The notes under the pieces were generated by a model. That model saw only the letters and a program-made list of their open reading frames with translations, was not told where the DNA came from and did no database searches. From the NCBI GenBank assembly GCA_903887235.1, contig CAISOX010000111.1:1-32477 (forward strand): 32,477 bases of DNA. The letters are read 5' to 3'. The translations under genes were made by a program, and so were the position numbers. Below are positions 16,057 to 24,337 of the stretch, one piece after another. Source of the DNA: an uncultured Alphaproteobacteria bacterium. Its GTDB lineage: Bacteria; Pseudomonadota; Alphaproteobacteria; Rickettsiales; Midichloriaceae. Every line of letters starts with the position of its first letter. The stretch's first letter is position 1.

Positions 16057-16956
16057 ATGCTTATAGATAAGATTTGTACACACCCATTATGGAAAGAATT
16101 AAATGCTAAGTATAAAATATTTCCAATTTCTCCAGCCTCATATCCATATTGTGAGTATGAAGCGATTAGAGCAATTTCAGGAATTAATTTATGTGATTCT
16201 GATCCATTATTAAACAAAGATTGTCATCCATTTCATTCAAATACTGACGAAAAAAGATTAGAAGCGCTGAATAAAGCTTTATATTCAGACGAAGAAAATT
16301 TAATTATATGGTGTATAAATGGAGGTTATGGCTCATCAAAATTAATTCAATTTTTAGATAAACAAACAAAACCTAAAATTGAAAAAAAATTTATTGGATA
16401 TAGCGATATCACGGCTTTGCATTTATTTTTATCCCAAAAATGGGGTTGGAAAACAATCCATGGGGCGTGTTTAGGAGAATTATTTAAGAATAATAAAAAT
16501 GCTAACAATTTTTTAAACATATTTAATCTGATATTGAATAATAGCCTTATTGCAAATGATAATTTATTCAGCGATATTAGTCATCTGAATATTCTGGCTA
16601 AAAGATTTAAAGAAGAGCTTAGTTATCACGATTTAACTGGTGGTAACCTTGCAATAATTCAAACTAGTATTGGCACCAATTGGCAAATAAATATTCGAGA
16701 TAAAATATTATTTTTGGAGGATGTTGGTGAAGATGGCTATAAAATTGATAGGATTCTTTATCATCTTAAATCGGCGCTAAAATTAGAGGATGTCAAAGCA
16801 ATAATCTTTGGAGAATTTATTAAAAGTGATAAATATGCTGATTTTACAATTAGTAACTTTGCCAATCAAAATCACACAATTCCAATTTACAAAACAAACA
16901 AAATTGGTCATGGAAAAAATAATTTCCCAATTATTTATAATAAAAATACCATTTAG
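16057..16956 (+). CDS. ldcA: LD-carboxypeptidase (peptidase S66)
   Basis: This cytoplasmic serine peptidase removes the terminal D-Ala from LD-bonded muropeptides during cell-wall recycling. The S66 signature NGGYGSSKLIQFLD is at residues 88-101. The catalytic triad can be placed as Ser116 (GYSDITALH), Glu221 (LFLEDVGEDGY) and His285 (KIGHGKNN), matching the family order. At 299 residues it is normal in length and lacks a signal peptide. It follows lysA by 28 bp. MccF-type immunity proteins share the fold, but nothing here suggests microcin resistance. The pairing with lysC-lysA suggests a joint role in the DAP and peptidoglycan pool. Confidence 0.9.
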   Translation: MLIDKICTHPLWKELNAKYKIFPISPASYPYCEYEAIRAISGINLCDSDPLLNKDCHPFHSNTDEKRLEALNKALYSDEENLIIWCINGGYGSSKLIQFLDKQTKPKIEKKFIGYSDITALHLFLSQKWGWKTIHGACLGELFKNNKNANNFLNIFNLILNNSLIANDNLFSDISHLNILAKRFKEELSYHDLTGGNLAIIQTSIGTNWQINIRDKILFLEDVGEDGYKIDRILYHLKSALKLEDVKAIIFGEFIKSDKYADFTISNFANQNHTIPIYKTNKIGHGKNNFPIIYNKNTI

Positions 16957-17006
16957 TCATTACATTGGTATAGAGGTGGTCCTAGTTGGTCAGACAGTTA
17001 TGCAGC

Positions 17007-17266
17007 TGAAGTGACCCCTCAAAAATGAGAGAGAGTTTTAGTATAAAAATATATAAAAAGGCAATAAACCAAGGGAGGAGTATAAATAATTGTAATATGG
17101 AAAAATTACATGCAAAAATAGGGAAACTAACAGTAAAAAAGGATTTTTTGCAAGATGTGTACGAAAAACTAGGAAGGAATTGAGGCTTGAGATGATAAAG
17201 AGCAATCAAGAAGAGATAAGTATATCGAAACAATATCAGTTGCTGCGGGTAGGCAGATCAAGCTGA
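17007..17266 (+). pseudogene. IS3-family transposase remnant upstream of ftsZ
   Basis: An IS3-end-like sequence TGAAGTGACCCCTC starts near 17007. The frame from 17031 reads SIKIYKKAINQGRSINN, then MEKLHAKIGKLTVKKDFLQ, the C-terminal coiled coil of OrfA (compare LHAKIGQLTVEKDFLSKA), and stops at 17183. A second frame, from 17174, reads ELRLEMIKSNQEEISISKQY and then QLLRVGRSS, the start of OrfB, with a stop at 17266. The N-terminal DNA-binding part and all of the catalytic core are missing. This subgroup (LHAKIG type) differs from the AFPG-type remnant near 0.8 kb. Confidence 0.75.
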
Positions 17267-17324
17267 GAGGTATAATGCAATAACTTTTTATATTTTTATG
17301 AAAATTTAATTATATAAAAAAATG

Positions 17325-17333
17325 TGTTATAAT
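17325..17333 (+). promoter_or_regulatory. Putative extended -10 promoter of ftsZ
   Basis: TGTTATAAT (an extended -10, TG-N-TATAAT) lies 91 bp upstream of the ftsZ start. The corresponding -35 position (TTTAAT, 17305-17310) is poor, as is usual for extended -10 promoters. Confidence 0.45.
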
Positions 17334-17423
17334 AAGAAACAATTGCAAATAACTACCTAATGTATTATTTTGCAGTTTAAAAAGACCGACAGTAAATTTT
17401 CTTGAATCATTAATAGAGCTAAA

Positions 17424-18830
17424 ATGAGTTTAAAAATAAGCATTCCAATTGAAAAGGATTTATCTCCAAAAATAGCTGTTTTTGGGGTAGGGGGAGGAGG
17501 CGTAAATGCCGTTAATAATATGATATCATCTAATCTAGAGGGTGTTGATTTTTTTGTCGCTAATACTGATGCTCAAGCTCTAGATAATTCTTTAGCAATT
17601 AATAAAATTAAATTTGGAATAACATCTACAAAAGGTTTAGGTGCAGGATCAGATCCAAAAGTTGGAGCTATAGCAGCGGAAGAGTCAACAAATGAAATTA
17701 TCGAAGCATTAGACAGATATAATCTTATTTTTATCACAGCAGGGATGGGAGGCGGAACTGGAACAGGTGGGGCTCCTATAGTTGCAAAAATTGCCAAAGA
17801 AAGGAATATTTTAACTGTTGGAGTTGTTACTAAGCCGTTTCATTTTGAAGGGGCAAGAAGGATGAAAACAGCTGAAGAAGGTCTAGATGAATTGCAGAAA
17901 TTTGTTGATACTCTCATTATAATACCTAATCAAAATCTTTTTAGGCTAGCAAATGAAAAAACTACTTTTGCCGACGCATTTAAAATGGCGGATGAAGTAT
18001 TGCACGCAGGTGTGAAGGGTATAACGGATTTGATAACAAAGCCTGGCCTAATTAACTTAGATTTCGCTGACATTCATGCGGTAATGAATGAGAAAGGAAA
18101 AGCTATGATGGGAACGGGCGAAGCAGAAGGAGAAAATAGGGCTATTAAAGCTTCAGAAGCAGCTATATCAAATCCATTGCTTGATCATTCATCGATGAAA
18201 GGAGCAAGAGGGGTGTTGATTAACATTACTGGTGGTATGGATATGACATTGTTTGAGGTGGATGAAGCAGCGAATAGAATTAAAGAAGAAGTCGATCCTA
18301 ATGCAAATATAATTTTTGGTTCTGCGTTTGATGCTGATTTGGAAGGGAAATTAAGAGTTTCTGTGGTAGCAACGGGAATTGATGTAAAGACTCAAAAAAT
18401 AATAGATAATAAATTAATAAATAATTTTGGTGATATCACACTTTCTAAATCTATCAATGTTAACAGTATTACTGAAAGAAATACAATAGAAGAAAATGAT
18501 GTTAGAGAGGAGCAGATTGAAGAAAAAATTATAGAAAAAGAAATATCAGCTGAGACAAAAGAAAAATTTATAAATAAAAATTTTAATGAAGAAAAGCTTT
18601 CATTTAATACACAAAAAAAAGAGGTATTAGAGCCAAAGCAAAATTCTTTCTATTTTACCTTAACTAATAACAATAGAGATGATGTTGATTATATAGAACG
18701 AGGTGAGGAAGTGAAGGATAATTATTTATCAACAGTTGAGGATGATTCTGCAAAAATAGAATCAAAAAAAATAAAATCAACTAGTAGTATATTTGAGATA
18801 CCAACTTTCCTAAGAAATAAAAAAGACTAA
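17424..18830 (+). CDS. ftsZ: Cell division protein FtsZ
   Basis: FtsZ is the tubulin-like GTPase that forms the Z ring. The GTP-binding motifs are [14 protein letters not shown] (21-34) and the tubulin signature [10 protein letters not shown] (109-118). The T7 synergy loop is [15 protein letters not shown] variable, highly charged linker (about 330-450) follows the core. The C-terminal peptide [11 protein letters not shown] is the conserved FtsA-binding tail. The 468-residue length is on the long side, owing to the linker. It stands alone, not joined to ftsQA, and the upstream gap is occupied by an IS remnant. It converges with the large oxidoreductase gene. Confidence 0.97.
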   Translation: MSLKISIPIEKDLSPKIAVFGVGGGGVNAVNNMISSNLEGVDFFVANTDAQALDNSLAINKIKFGITSTKGLGAGSDPKVGAIAAEESTNEIIEALDRYNLIFITAGMGGGTGTGGAPIVAKIAKERNILTVGVVTKPFHFEGARRMKTAEEGLDELQKFVDTLIIIPNQNLFRLANEKTTFADAFKMADEVLHAGVKGITDLITKPGLINLDFADIHAVMNEKGKAMMGTGEAEGENRAIKASEAAISNPLLDHSSMKGARGVLINITGGMDMTLFEVDEAANRIKEEVDPNANIIFGSAFDADLEGKLRVSVVATGIDVKTQKIIDNKLINNFGDITLSKSINVNSITERNTIEENDVREEQIEEKIIEKEISAETKEKFINKNFNEEKLSFNTQKKEVLEPKQNSFYFTLTNNNRDDVDYIERGEEVKDNYLSTVEDDSAKIESKKIKSTSSIFEIPTFLRNKKD

Positions 18831-18967
18831 ATTATTTTTTATTTGACCACGTAACTCTTCAACCATTTATACCAATCGCTTAAAATAGCTTGATAGATAG
18901 ATTAGTATTTTAAAAATATTTTGTTTTTGTAACTTAATTGTAACAATTCATACGTATAATGATAATT

Positions 18968-19036
18968 AGATAAGGAGAGATTATCTGTTTAGGAAAAATT
19001 AATTTGTGGGGGTTTTTATGCCCCTCAGGTTAATTT
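18968..19036. terminator. Putative bidirectional terminator between ftsZ and the oxidoreductase gene
   Basis: An inner hairpin GGGG/CCCC (19008-19011 with 19021-19024) lies inside outer arms AAATTAA (18996-19002) and TTAATTT (19030-19036). A further dyad AGATAA-7-TTATCT is at 18968-18986. On the minus strand the G/C hairpin is followed by TTAATTTTT, so it could end the oxidoreductase transcript. It overlaps that gene's stop codon. Confidence 0.45.
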
Positions 19037-22000
19037 GCTTGTAATTTTTTCCAACAAGCTGTTCTGTTTTAATCTGCATGAAAGATGTTCGAAATCTACA
19101 TGCTTTAAATCTTGATCTTGATTAAAACAACTATATACATAACTAACTTCCTTAGTTTTAGGATTTATGTGTTTTTGTAAGCATTGAGCGCAAATCTCTT
19201 TCATCATACATTGCATAGAAGAATTAACTGATGCAAAGGATTTAATATTTGGATCAAAGAGATTTTTCAGATCATTTTGAATAGCGTATGAAACTGCTTT
19301 CATCATTGAATCAGAGCCTATCGTAATCATTCTGTTAAAATTTTTCAATTTCAACCCATTGCTGAACTTTGTATCATAATGCTCTAAAGCCTCTATAATA
19401 TTACCATGAAAAGATTGATTTACATTATTTGATAAGTTTAATTTTGATTCATCACAACACCAAATAACCTGATTTGCAGCCCTTTCTATTTCTTGTGGTT
19501 TGAATACATCTGTTCTTTTTTTATACCCTGCAAAATACAAAACATGGCATCCATTGTCTATTAACGCCCTACCTATTGAAAACAGGACTGCATTGCCTAA
19601 CCCTCCGCCGATTAATAATACATTCTCATTTTTAGGTATATAGGTTGGAGAGCCAGTTGGGCCCATTAGACTAATAGTTTCACCAGGTTTTAAATCTTGG
19701 CAAAAATTTGAGGACCCCCCCATTTCAAGAACTATTAATGAAATAATACCTTGAGTTTTATCAACAAAAGCGCCAGTTAGTGCCAATGGTTCAATGACCT
19801 TTAGATATCCATTGCTAATTTTTGCATTTGATTCGTAGTTTTGTAGCCTATAAAACTGCCCAGGTTGAAATTCATTTACAGCTAATGGTGATTTGATAAA
19901 AATTTCAACAACATTTTTGGTTAATCTATCTACTTTAATGACTTTAGAAATCAGCTGATTATTCAATTTTTCAAAAAACTTACTACTTTGAAGTTCATTC
20001 TTTTTATTATATTTAAAAATTTCTTTAGCAATTAATTTATAACTATCCTTTGCACTTGCCATAGCCTTTACTACGCTACCAGAATATTTTGGATGTGAAT
20101 CACCTAATATGCTAATGCTAAAATTATTTTCCATATTTATGAAAAAAGTTGGATCCTCGTCATTTTTAACCATAGAAAAATACTTACCGTTTAACTTAAA
20201 ATGTTCAGGCTCCTCCCTGGCTAAGGTTGTGTTAGGTGATGTACCTGTAGCAATTAATATTGTTTTAGCCTGAATAGTCTTATTATTGCAGACAATTTCT
20301 TTACAGTGGTTAAATTTATCTAAAATAACTTCTAATGGGCATGTGTTGTCTATAAACTCTATCCCTTCTTCAAATGCCTTAGCAACTTCTTCATGATTCA
20401 ATCTATATGCAGGAGACTCTTCAAATTTTTTTCGATATATAATTTTCACTCCACCCCATTTCTTCAATAAAAAAAGTCTATCTTTAGGATTGGCTTTTAA
20501 TTCTTTTGCATGCTCAATAAATTCCAAAGCAACTTCTAATTCTTCATCATCTAAAGTTTTAAGGAAGCTATTTCCTAATATTTCGTATTGAGCTAAGAAT
20601 TTTTCTACCATTATAGGGTAATAGGCAAGGCTTTCTGTTGCTGTGTCTATTGAGGTTAATCCACCACCTATAACAACAATAGGGAGTCTAATTTGTAAAT
20701 TAGCCAAGCTACTTTTTCTTGAAGCACCAAGAGTTTGTAATGACATCAAAAAATCAGAGGCACTCCTTACTCCTTTGCATAAAATATTTGGAATATCTGG
20801 AATATTTGGCTTTCCTGCGCCAATAGCTAGTGCGACATGGTTGAATCCAAGTTTTTTGGCAGATTGATAATTGATTGTACCACCGAACCTTATACTACCG
20901 TACATTCTAAAATTTTCTCTACGTTCAAGCATCAATCTTAAAATTGTCAGATAATTTTTATTCCATCTTACTGTAATTCCATATTCAGCTACACCACCAA
21001 AACCATAGGCCTTCCTTTCACTAAGTTTTTCTTCAATATCGGAGATGTTTTTAATTGGCTTAAAATTTACTCTATTTCCTTCTTGTGTAACGCCAGAAAG
21101 TTCACTTTGAATTGGTTCAATCTTTAATCCGTCAATTCCCACCACAGTAAATCCCTCATTTATTAAGTAATGAGAAAGAGTAAAACCTGCAGGCCCCATT
21201 CCTACAACCAGAACTTTGTAATTATTAAATTCTTTTGGTAAATATCCTTCTGATTTTAGTGGGTTCCATTTTGTTAGCAAACTATATATTTCAAATCCAT
21301 AGTCAAGCCTTAAAACATCATCTAAAATTTTAGTTTCAATTAATGGAATATCAACTGGTTCCTGTTTTTGATAAATACATGATTTCATGCAATCATTGCA
21401 TATCCTATGTCCTGTTGCGGCTATCATTGGGTTGTCTATAATTGCAGTAGCAAATGCACCAATGATAAACCCCTCTTTTTTAAGTAAGTTCATTTCTGAA
21501 ATTTTTTCCTTTAGAGGGCATCCATTCAATTTCACCCCAAGAGGATTTACAATCACATCGTTAGTTATTTTATCAGGTAATCCTTTTGAACAGGAATCTT
21601 TATTTTGTTTATGGCAGTATAAGCAGTAATTTGCATTAACAATAGCGGCATGTTGATTTATTGTATCATCTGTTAAGTCAAAACCTTTTCTATCTCGTAG
21701 GTCTTTATCGTCAAAATATTTTGTTTTGTCATTAGATTCTGAATATTCAATCAATCTATCAAAGTTTAATTGTTTAGGTATTTTGAATAATATTCCATTT
21801 TTATACTTTTTCCTTCCTTCTTCATTATACAGTGCCCATGCAACATATATTTTAGCAAATTCTAGTAATTTTTCATTGTTATCTTCCTGTAATTTTAAAA
21901 TATGAGTTGCTATCGATAATTCATCATCTAAGTTGATTCCAGCCTTACATAATATAGAAACAGACTCATTTACTCTTTTTTCGTCATAATGCTCAATGCT

Positions 22001-22303
22001 AACTTTTCTTTGGACAAATCTTTTTTTACACTCAAACAGAGCAGATGCTTTTTTGTGATAATTGAGGCTATTGTTTTGACTGTATTTTAGGTTAAACAAA
22101 GTAATTATAAAATTCTCTAAATATGGTGCTATATGAAGTATTAGTTCAGATGATATGTGGGCATTTTCTCTACCAACAATTAAATCGCGCATAAGAGTTG
22201 GGTTTTTGGTATTTAAGAAGTCTAAAAAATTTTCATCTATTATCCTTAATCCAGAGTTTGAATATAAATCTTCAAACGTAATATTGAAATTTAGTTCAAT
22301 CAT
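19025..22303 (-). CDS. Glutamate-synthase-small-subunit-like / PyrK-like fused oxidoreductase
   Basis: The 1092-residue product is a cytoplasmic flavin/Fe-S oxidoreductase with several fused parts. Residues 1-220 are a helical region I do not recognise. Residues 227-305 contain Cys-rich Fe-S motifs (CLYCHKQNKDSCSKG, NGCPLK, then HRICNDCMKSC), as in the GltD N-terminus. From about 363 comes an FAD Rossmann domain (VVGMGPAGFTLSHYL), then GFGGVAEYGI, then an NADPH-type motif VVIGGGLTSIDTATE near 540. From about 785 a ferredoxin-reductase-like module resembles PyrK (QFYRLQNY, GPTGSPTYIP, LLIGGGLGNAVLF). It ends with the [2Fe-2S] cysteines CMMKEICAQC plus a later CF. This resembles NfnAB or sulfide dehydrogenase in one chain. 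Large proteins of this kind are annotated as glutamate synthase in Rickettsiales, but no GltB glutaminase domain is present, so the substrate is unknown. Confidence 0.88.
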   Translation of the reverse strand: MIELNFNITFEDLYSNSGLRIIDENFLDFLNTKNPTLMRDLIVGRENAHISSELILHIAPYLENFIITLFNLKYSQNNSLNYHKKASALFECKKRFVQRKVSIEHYDEKRVNESVSILCKAGINLDDELSIATHILKLQEDNNEKLLEFAKIYVAWALYNEEGRKKYKNGILFKIPKQLNFDRLIEYSESNDKTKYFDDKDLRDRKGFDLTDDTINQHAAIVNANYCLYCHKQNKDSCSKGLPDKITNDVIVNPLGVKLNGCPLKEKISEMNLLKKEGFIIGAFATAIIDNPMIAATGHRICNDCMKSCIYQKQEPVDIPLIETKILDDVLRLDYGFEIYSLLTKWNPLKSEGYLPKEFNNYKVLVVGMGPAGFTLSHYLINEGFTVVGIDGLKIEPIQSELSGVTQEGNRVNFKPIKNISDIEEKLSERKAYGFGGVAEYGITVRWNKNYLTILRLMLERRENFRMYGSIRFGGTINYQSAKKLGFNHVALAIGAGKPNIPDIPNILCKGVRSASDFLMSLQTLGASRKSSLANLQIRLPIVVIGGGLTSIDTATESLAYYPIMVEKFLAQYEILGNSFLKTLDDEELEVALEFIEHAKELKANPKDRLFLLKKWGGVKIIYRKKFEESPAYRLNHEEVAKAFEEGIEFIDNTCPLEVILDKFNHCKEIVCNNKTIQAKTILIATGTSPNTTLAREEPEHFKLNGKYFSMVKNDEDPTFFINMENNFSISILGDSHPKYSGSVVKAMASAKDSYKLIAKEIFKYNKKNELQSSKFFEKLNNQLISKVIKVDRLTKNVVEIFIKSPLAVNEFQPGQFYRLQNYESNAKISNGYLKVIEPLALTGAFVDKTQGIISLIVLEMGGSSNFCQDLKPGETISLMGPTGSPTYIPKNENVLLIGGGLGNAVLFSIGRALIDNGCHVLYFAGYKKRTDVFKPQEIERAANQVIWCCDESKLNLSNNVNQSFHGNIIEALEHYDTKFSNGLKLKNFNRMITIGSDSMMKAVSYAIQNDLKNLFDPNIKSFASVNSSMQCMMKEICAQCLQKHINPKTKEVSYVYSCFNQDQDLKHVDFEHLSCRLKQNSLLEKITSKLT

Positions 22304-22417
22304 TTTAAATGTCGTAGCGTATGATTTAATTTAATAGCCATAATATAAATAAATTTTTCTTGATAGTTATTATTAATAATGCTTAACTTGTCAAAGTTGG
22401 ATGTGTTCTGAAATTTA

Positions 22418-23515
22418 ATGCAAAATAAAATTGTAATATCGTTATTAAATATAGTATTTATTTTATGGATTGTACTAGTTTTTCCTGTTAATTCAAACTC
22501 AGATTCAAGAATTAAAGATATTGTTAATTTTGAGGGTATCAGGGATAATGTTTTAGTTGGTTATGGTTTAGTGACTGGGCTGGATGGAACTGGTGATAAT
22601 TTGAAAAATTCAGCATTTACTCAAAAAGGATTGGTTAATTTACTTGAAAAATTAGGAATTAATACAAGGGGTGACGCTATAAAAACAAAAAATATTGCTG
22701 CAGTCATGGTGACGGCAAATTTACCAGGTTTTTCTAGAGCTGGGAATAAAATATCTATTAATTTAAGCACACTGGGAGATGCTAAAAGTTTAAAAGGTGG
22801 TACATTACTCGCAACTCCTTTAATGGGAATTGATGGTAAAATCTATGCTGTGGCGCAAGGGCAAGTCGGAATTGGTAAATTAACTGATACTAGACAGGAT
22901 AATTTTAAGCCAATCTTAACATCTGGATACATTATAAACGGAGCATCAGTTGAAAGAGAAATTGAATTTGACCTCAATTCCTTGACTAAAATAAGTATAT
23001 CATTAAATAATCCTGATCTCACTACAGCTAGGTCTATTGCTAATGCAATTAACTCTTATCTAAGTGATACTCTTTCAATGGCAAGAGATCCTGGCACAGT
23101 TGTATTGCAAATTCCTGAGGAATATAAAGATAACGTTGTGGGATTATTAGCAGACATTGAAAATATAACAATATCACCAGATACCACAGCTAAAATTATA
23201 ATTGACGAAGCTACTGGTACGGTGGTTATTGGACAACATGTTAAAATTAGTAAAGTTGCTATTGCGCAAAAAAATTTAATAGTGAAGGTTTCGCCATTAG
23301 AGGAATTTGAAATTGAATCAGATATTGTTCCCAGTAGCGATAAAAATCAGCCATCTCAACCTGGTACTGCTTTTAAGGTGCTAGAACCTACTGCCAATCT
23401 TGCTGATTTAGTATCAGGGTTAAATTCACTTGGTATAAAAACGCAAGATTTGATCAGTATATTGAAATCAATACGTGATGCTGGCGCTTTGCAAGGTGAA
23501 ATTGAAATAAGGTGA
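22418..23515 (+). CDS. flgI: Flagellar P-ring protein FlgI
   Basis: FlgI forms the periplasmic P ring around the flagellar rod. The 365-residue protein has a signal peptide (hydrophobic run about 6-25, IVISLLNIVFILWIVLVF). The strongly conserved start RIKDIVNFEGIRDNVLVGYG and then LVTGLDGTGD follow. VMVTANLPGF and GGTLLATPLMG are also standard. The C-terminus has LADLVSGLNSLGIKTQDLI and ILKSIRDAGALQGEIEI, the family's end. It opens the flagellar block, and flgJ starts 4 bp after its stop. No companion flgA or flgH is in the window. Confidence 0.97.
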   Translation: MQNKIVISLLNIVFILWIVLVFPVNSNSDSRIKDIVNFEGIRDNVLVGYGLVTGLDGTGDNLKNSAFTQKGLVNLLEKLGINTRGDAIKTKNIAAVMVTANLPGFSRAGNKISINLSTLGDAKSLKGGTLLATPLMGIDGKIYAVAQGQVGIGKLTDTRQDNFKPILTSGYIINGASVEREIEFDLNSLTKISISLNNPDLTTARSIANAINSYLSDTLSMARDPGTVVLQIPEEYKDNVVGLLADIENITISPDTTAKIIIDEATGTVVIGQHVKISKVAIAQKNLIVKVSPLEEFEIESDIVPSSDKNQPSQPGTAFKVLEPTANLADLVSGLNSLGIKTQDLISILKSIRDAGALQGEIEIR

Positions 23516-23519
23516 TGTA

Positions 23520-23855
23520 ATGAGTACAGGTAATAATAACGCAATCACTGATAAACATAACATTAATCAAGAATTGAAACGCCCTGATTCGCATCCAAAT
23601 GTTAATTCTAATATTGAAAAAAAGAAATTTAATGCAATGCTAGATGAATTTAATGCAACGTTATTGTCTAGTATGCTGGAACCAATTTATGAAAATATTG
23701 AGCCAGATCCATTGACAGGAGGGGGATTTGCTGAAGAAACTCTAAATCATTTTTTAATTAATGAATATGCCAGAGAGATTACCAAAGATGGAAATTTTAA
23801 AGTTGATCCAAATTTAAATAAACAATTGCTAAAGAAATATGAAAATCATGGATAA
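23520..23855 (+). CDS. flgJ: Flagellar rod-binding protein FlgJ, N-terminal type
   Basis: The 111-residue protein corresponds only to the rod-cap domain of FlgJ: FNAMLDEFNATLLSSMLEPI, then DPLTGGGFAEETLNHFLINEYAREI. In gammaproteobacteria FlgJ carries an extra C-terminal muramidase domain; that is absent here, as in many alphaproteobacteria. The rod cap assembles FlgB/C/F/G subunits in the periplasm. It follows flgI closely and overlaps the next gene by 17 bp, so the genes are co-translated. Confidence 0.88.
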   Translation: MSTGNNNAITDKHNINQELKRPDSHPNVNSNIEKKKFNAMLDEFNATLLSSMLEPIYENIEPDPLTGGGFAEETLNHFLINEYAREITKDGNFKVDPNLNKQLLKKYENHG

Positions 23856-24333
23856 TGAAAAAATTGAAGAGTCAAAACAAAATGTTGTGCACGAAAAGAA
23901 TGATGAAGATTTTTTTGAATACGAATTAATTATTAAAGCATTAGGAAGGCTGAGTAAGATTGTTAAAAGGGAAGAGGAATTCATTGAAAAAAAACAATAT
24001 GATAAAGCGGTGGAGTTGATTCCAGACAAAATTGAATTAGTGAATTTTTTTTCAAAAAATAAAAAGAAAATTCTCAATAGTTTTAGTGTATCTGAGGAGC
24101 AGGATTTGCAAAATAAGGAAGAGTTTAAAAATTTGGTACAAAATTTGCTAGATGTTTCTGGTAAGAACATGAATAAAATTAAAAAGGCGCAATATTTGGG
24201 TTCAAAGGTTATGGAAATACTAAAAGAATCAATTCAAAAAAATGAGATGAAGAATAAGAATTATTATAAAACTGGTAAATCGTTTGCTAAAGAAAAAATT
24301 AGTAAACATGTAATGCTTAATAAGGAGGCTTAA
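23839..24333 (+). CDS. FlgN-like flagellar chaperone (putative)
   Basis: The 164-residue protein is highly charged (Lys/Glu) and almost wholly helical, with long coiled-coil stretches (LSKIVKREEEFIEKKQYDKA; then LQNKEEFKNLVQNLLDVSGK) and a YYKTGKS motif toward the end. FlgN, the chaperone that delivers FlgK and FlgL to the export gate, has this make-up, size and position directly before flgK, with a Y-D/N-x-x-G-like end. Sequence conservation in FlgN is weak, so this rests largely on context. The start is uncertain: ATG 23839 or ATG 23848. It overlaps flgJ and is 4 bp from flgK. Confidence 0.65.
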   Translation: MKIMDNEKIEESKQNVVHEKNDEDFFEYELIIKALGRLSKIVKREEEFIEKKQYDKAVELIPDKIELVNFFSKNKKKILNSFSVSEEQDLQNKEEFKNLVQNLLDVSGKNMNKIKKAQYLGSKVMEILKESIQKNEMKNKNYYKTGKSFAKEKISKHVMLNKEA

Positions 24334-24337
24334 TTCT

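Noticed and set aside
22373-22386. CtrA-like site TTAA-N6-TTAA before flgI
   Set aside because: The CtrA consensus has a 7-bp spacer; in DNA this rich in A and T, TTAA pairs arise by chance.
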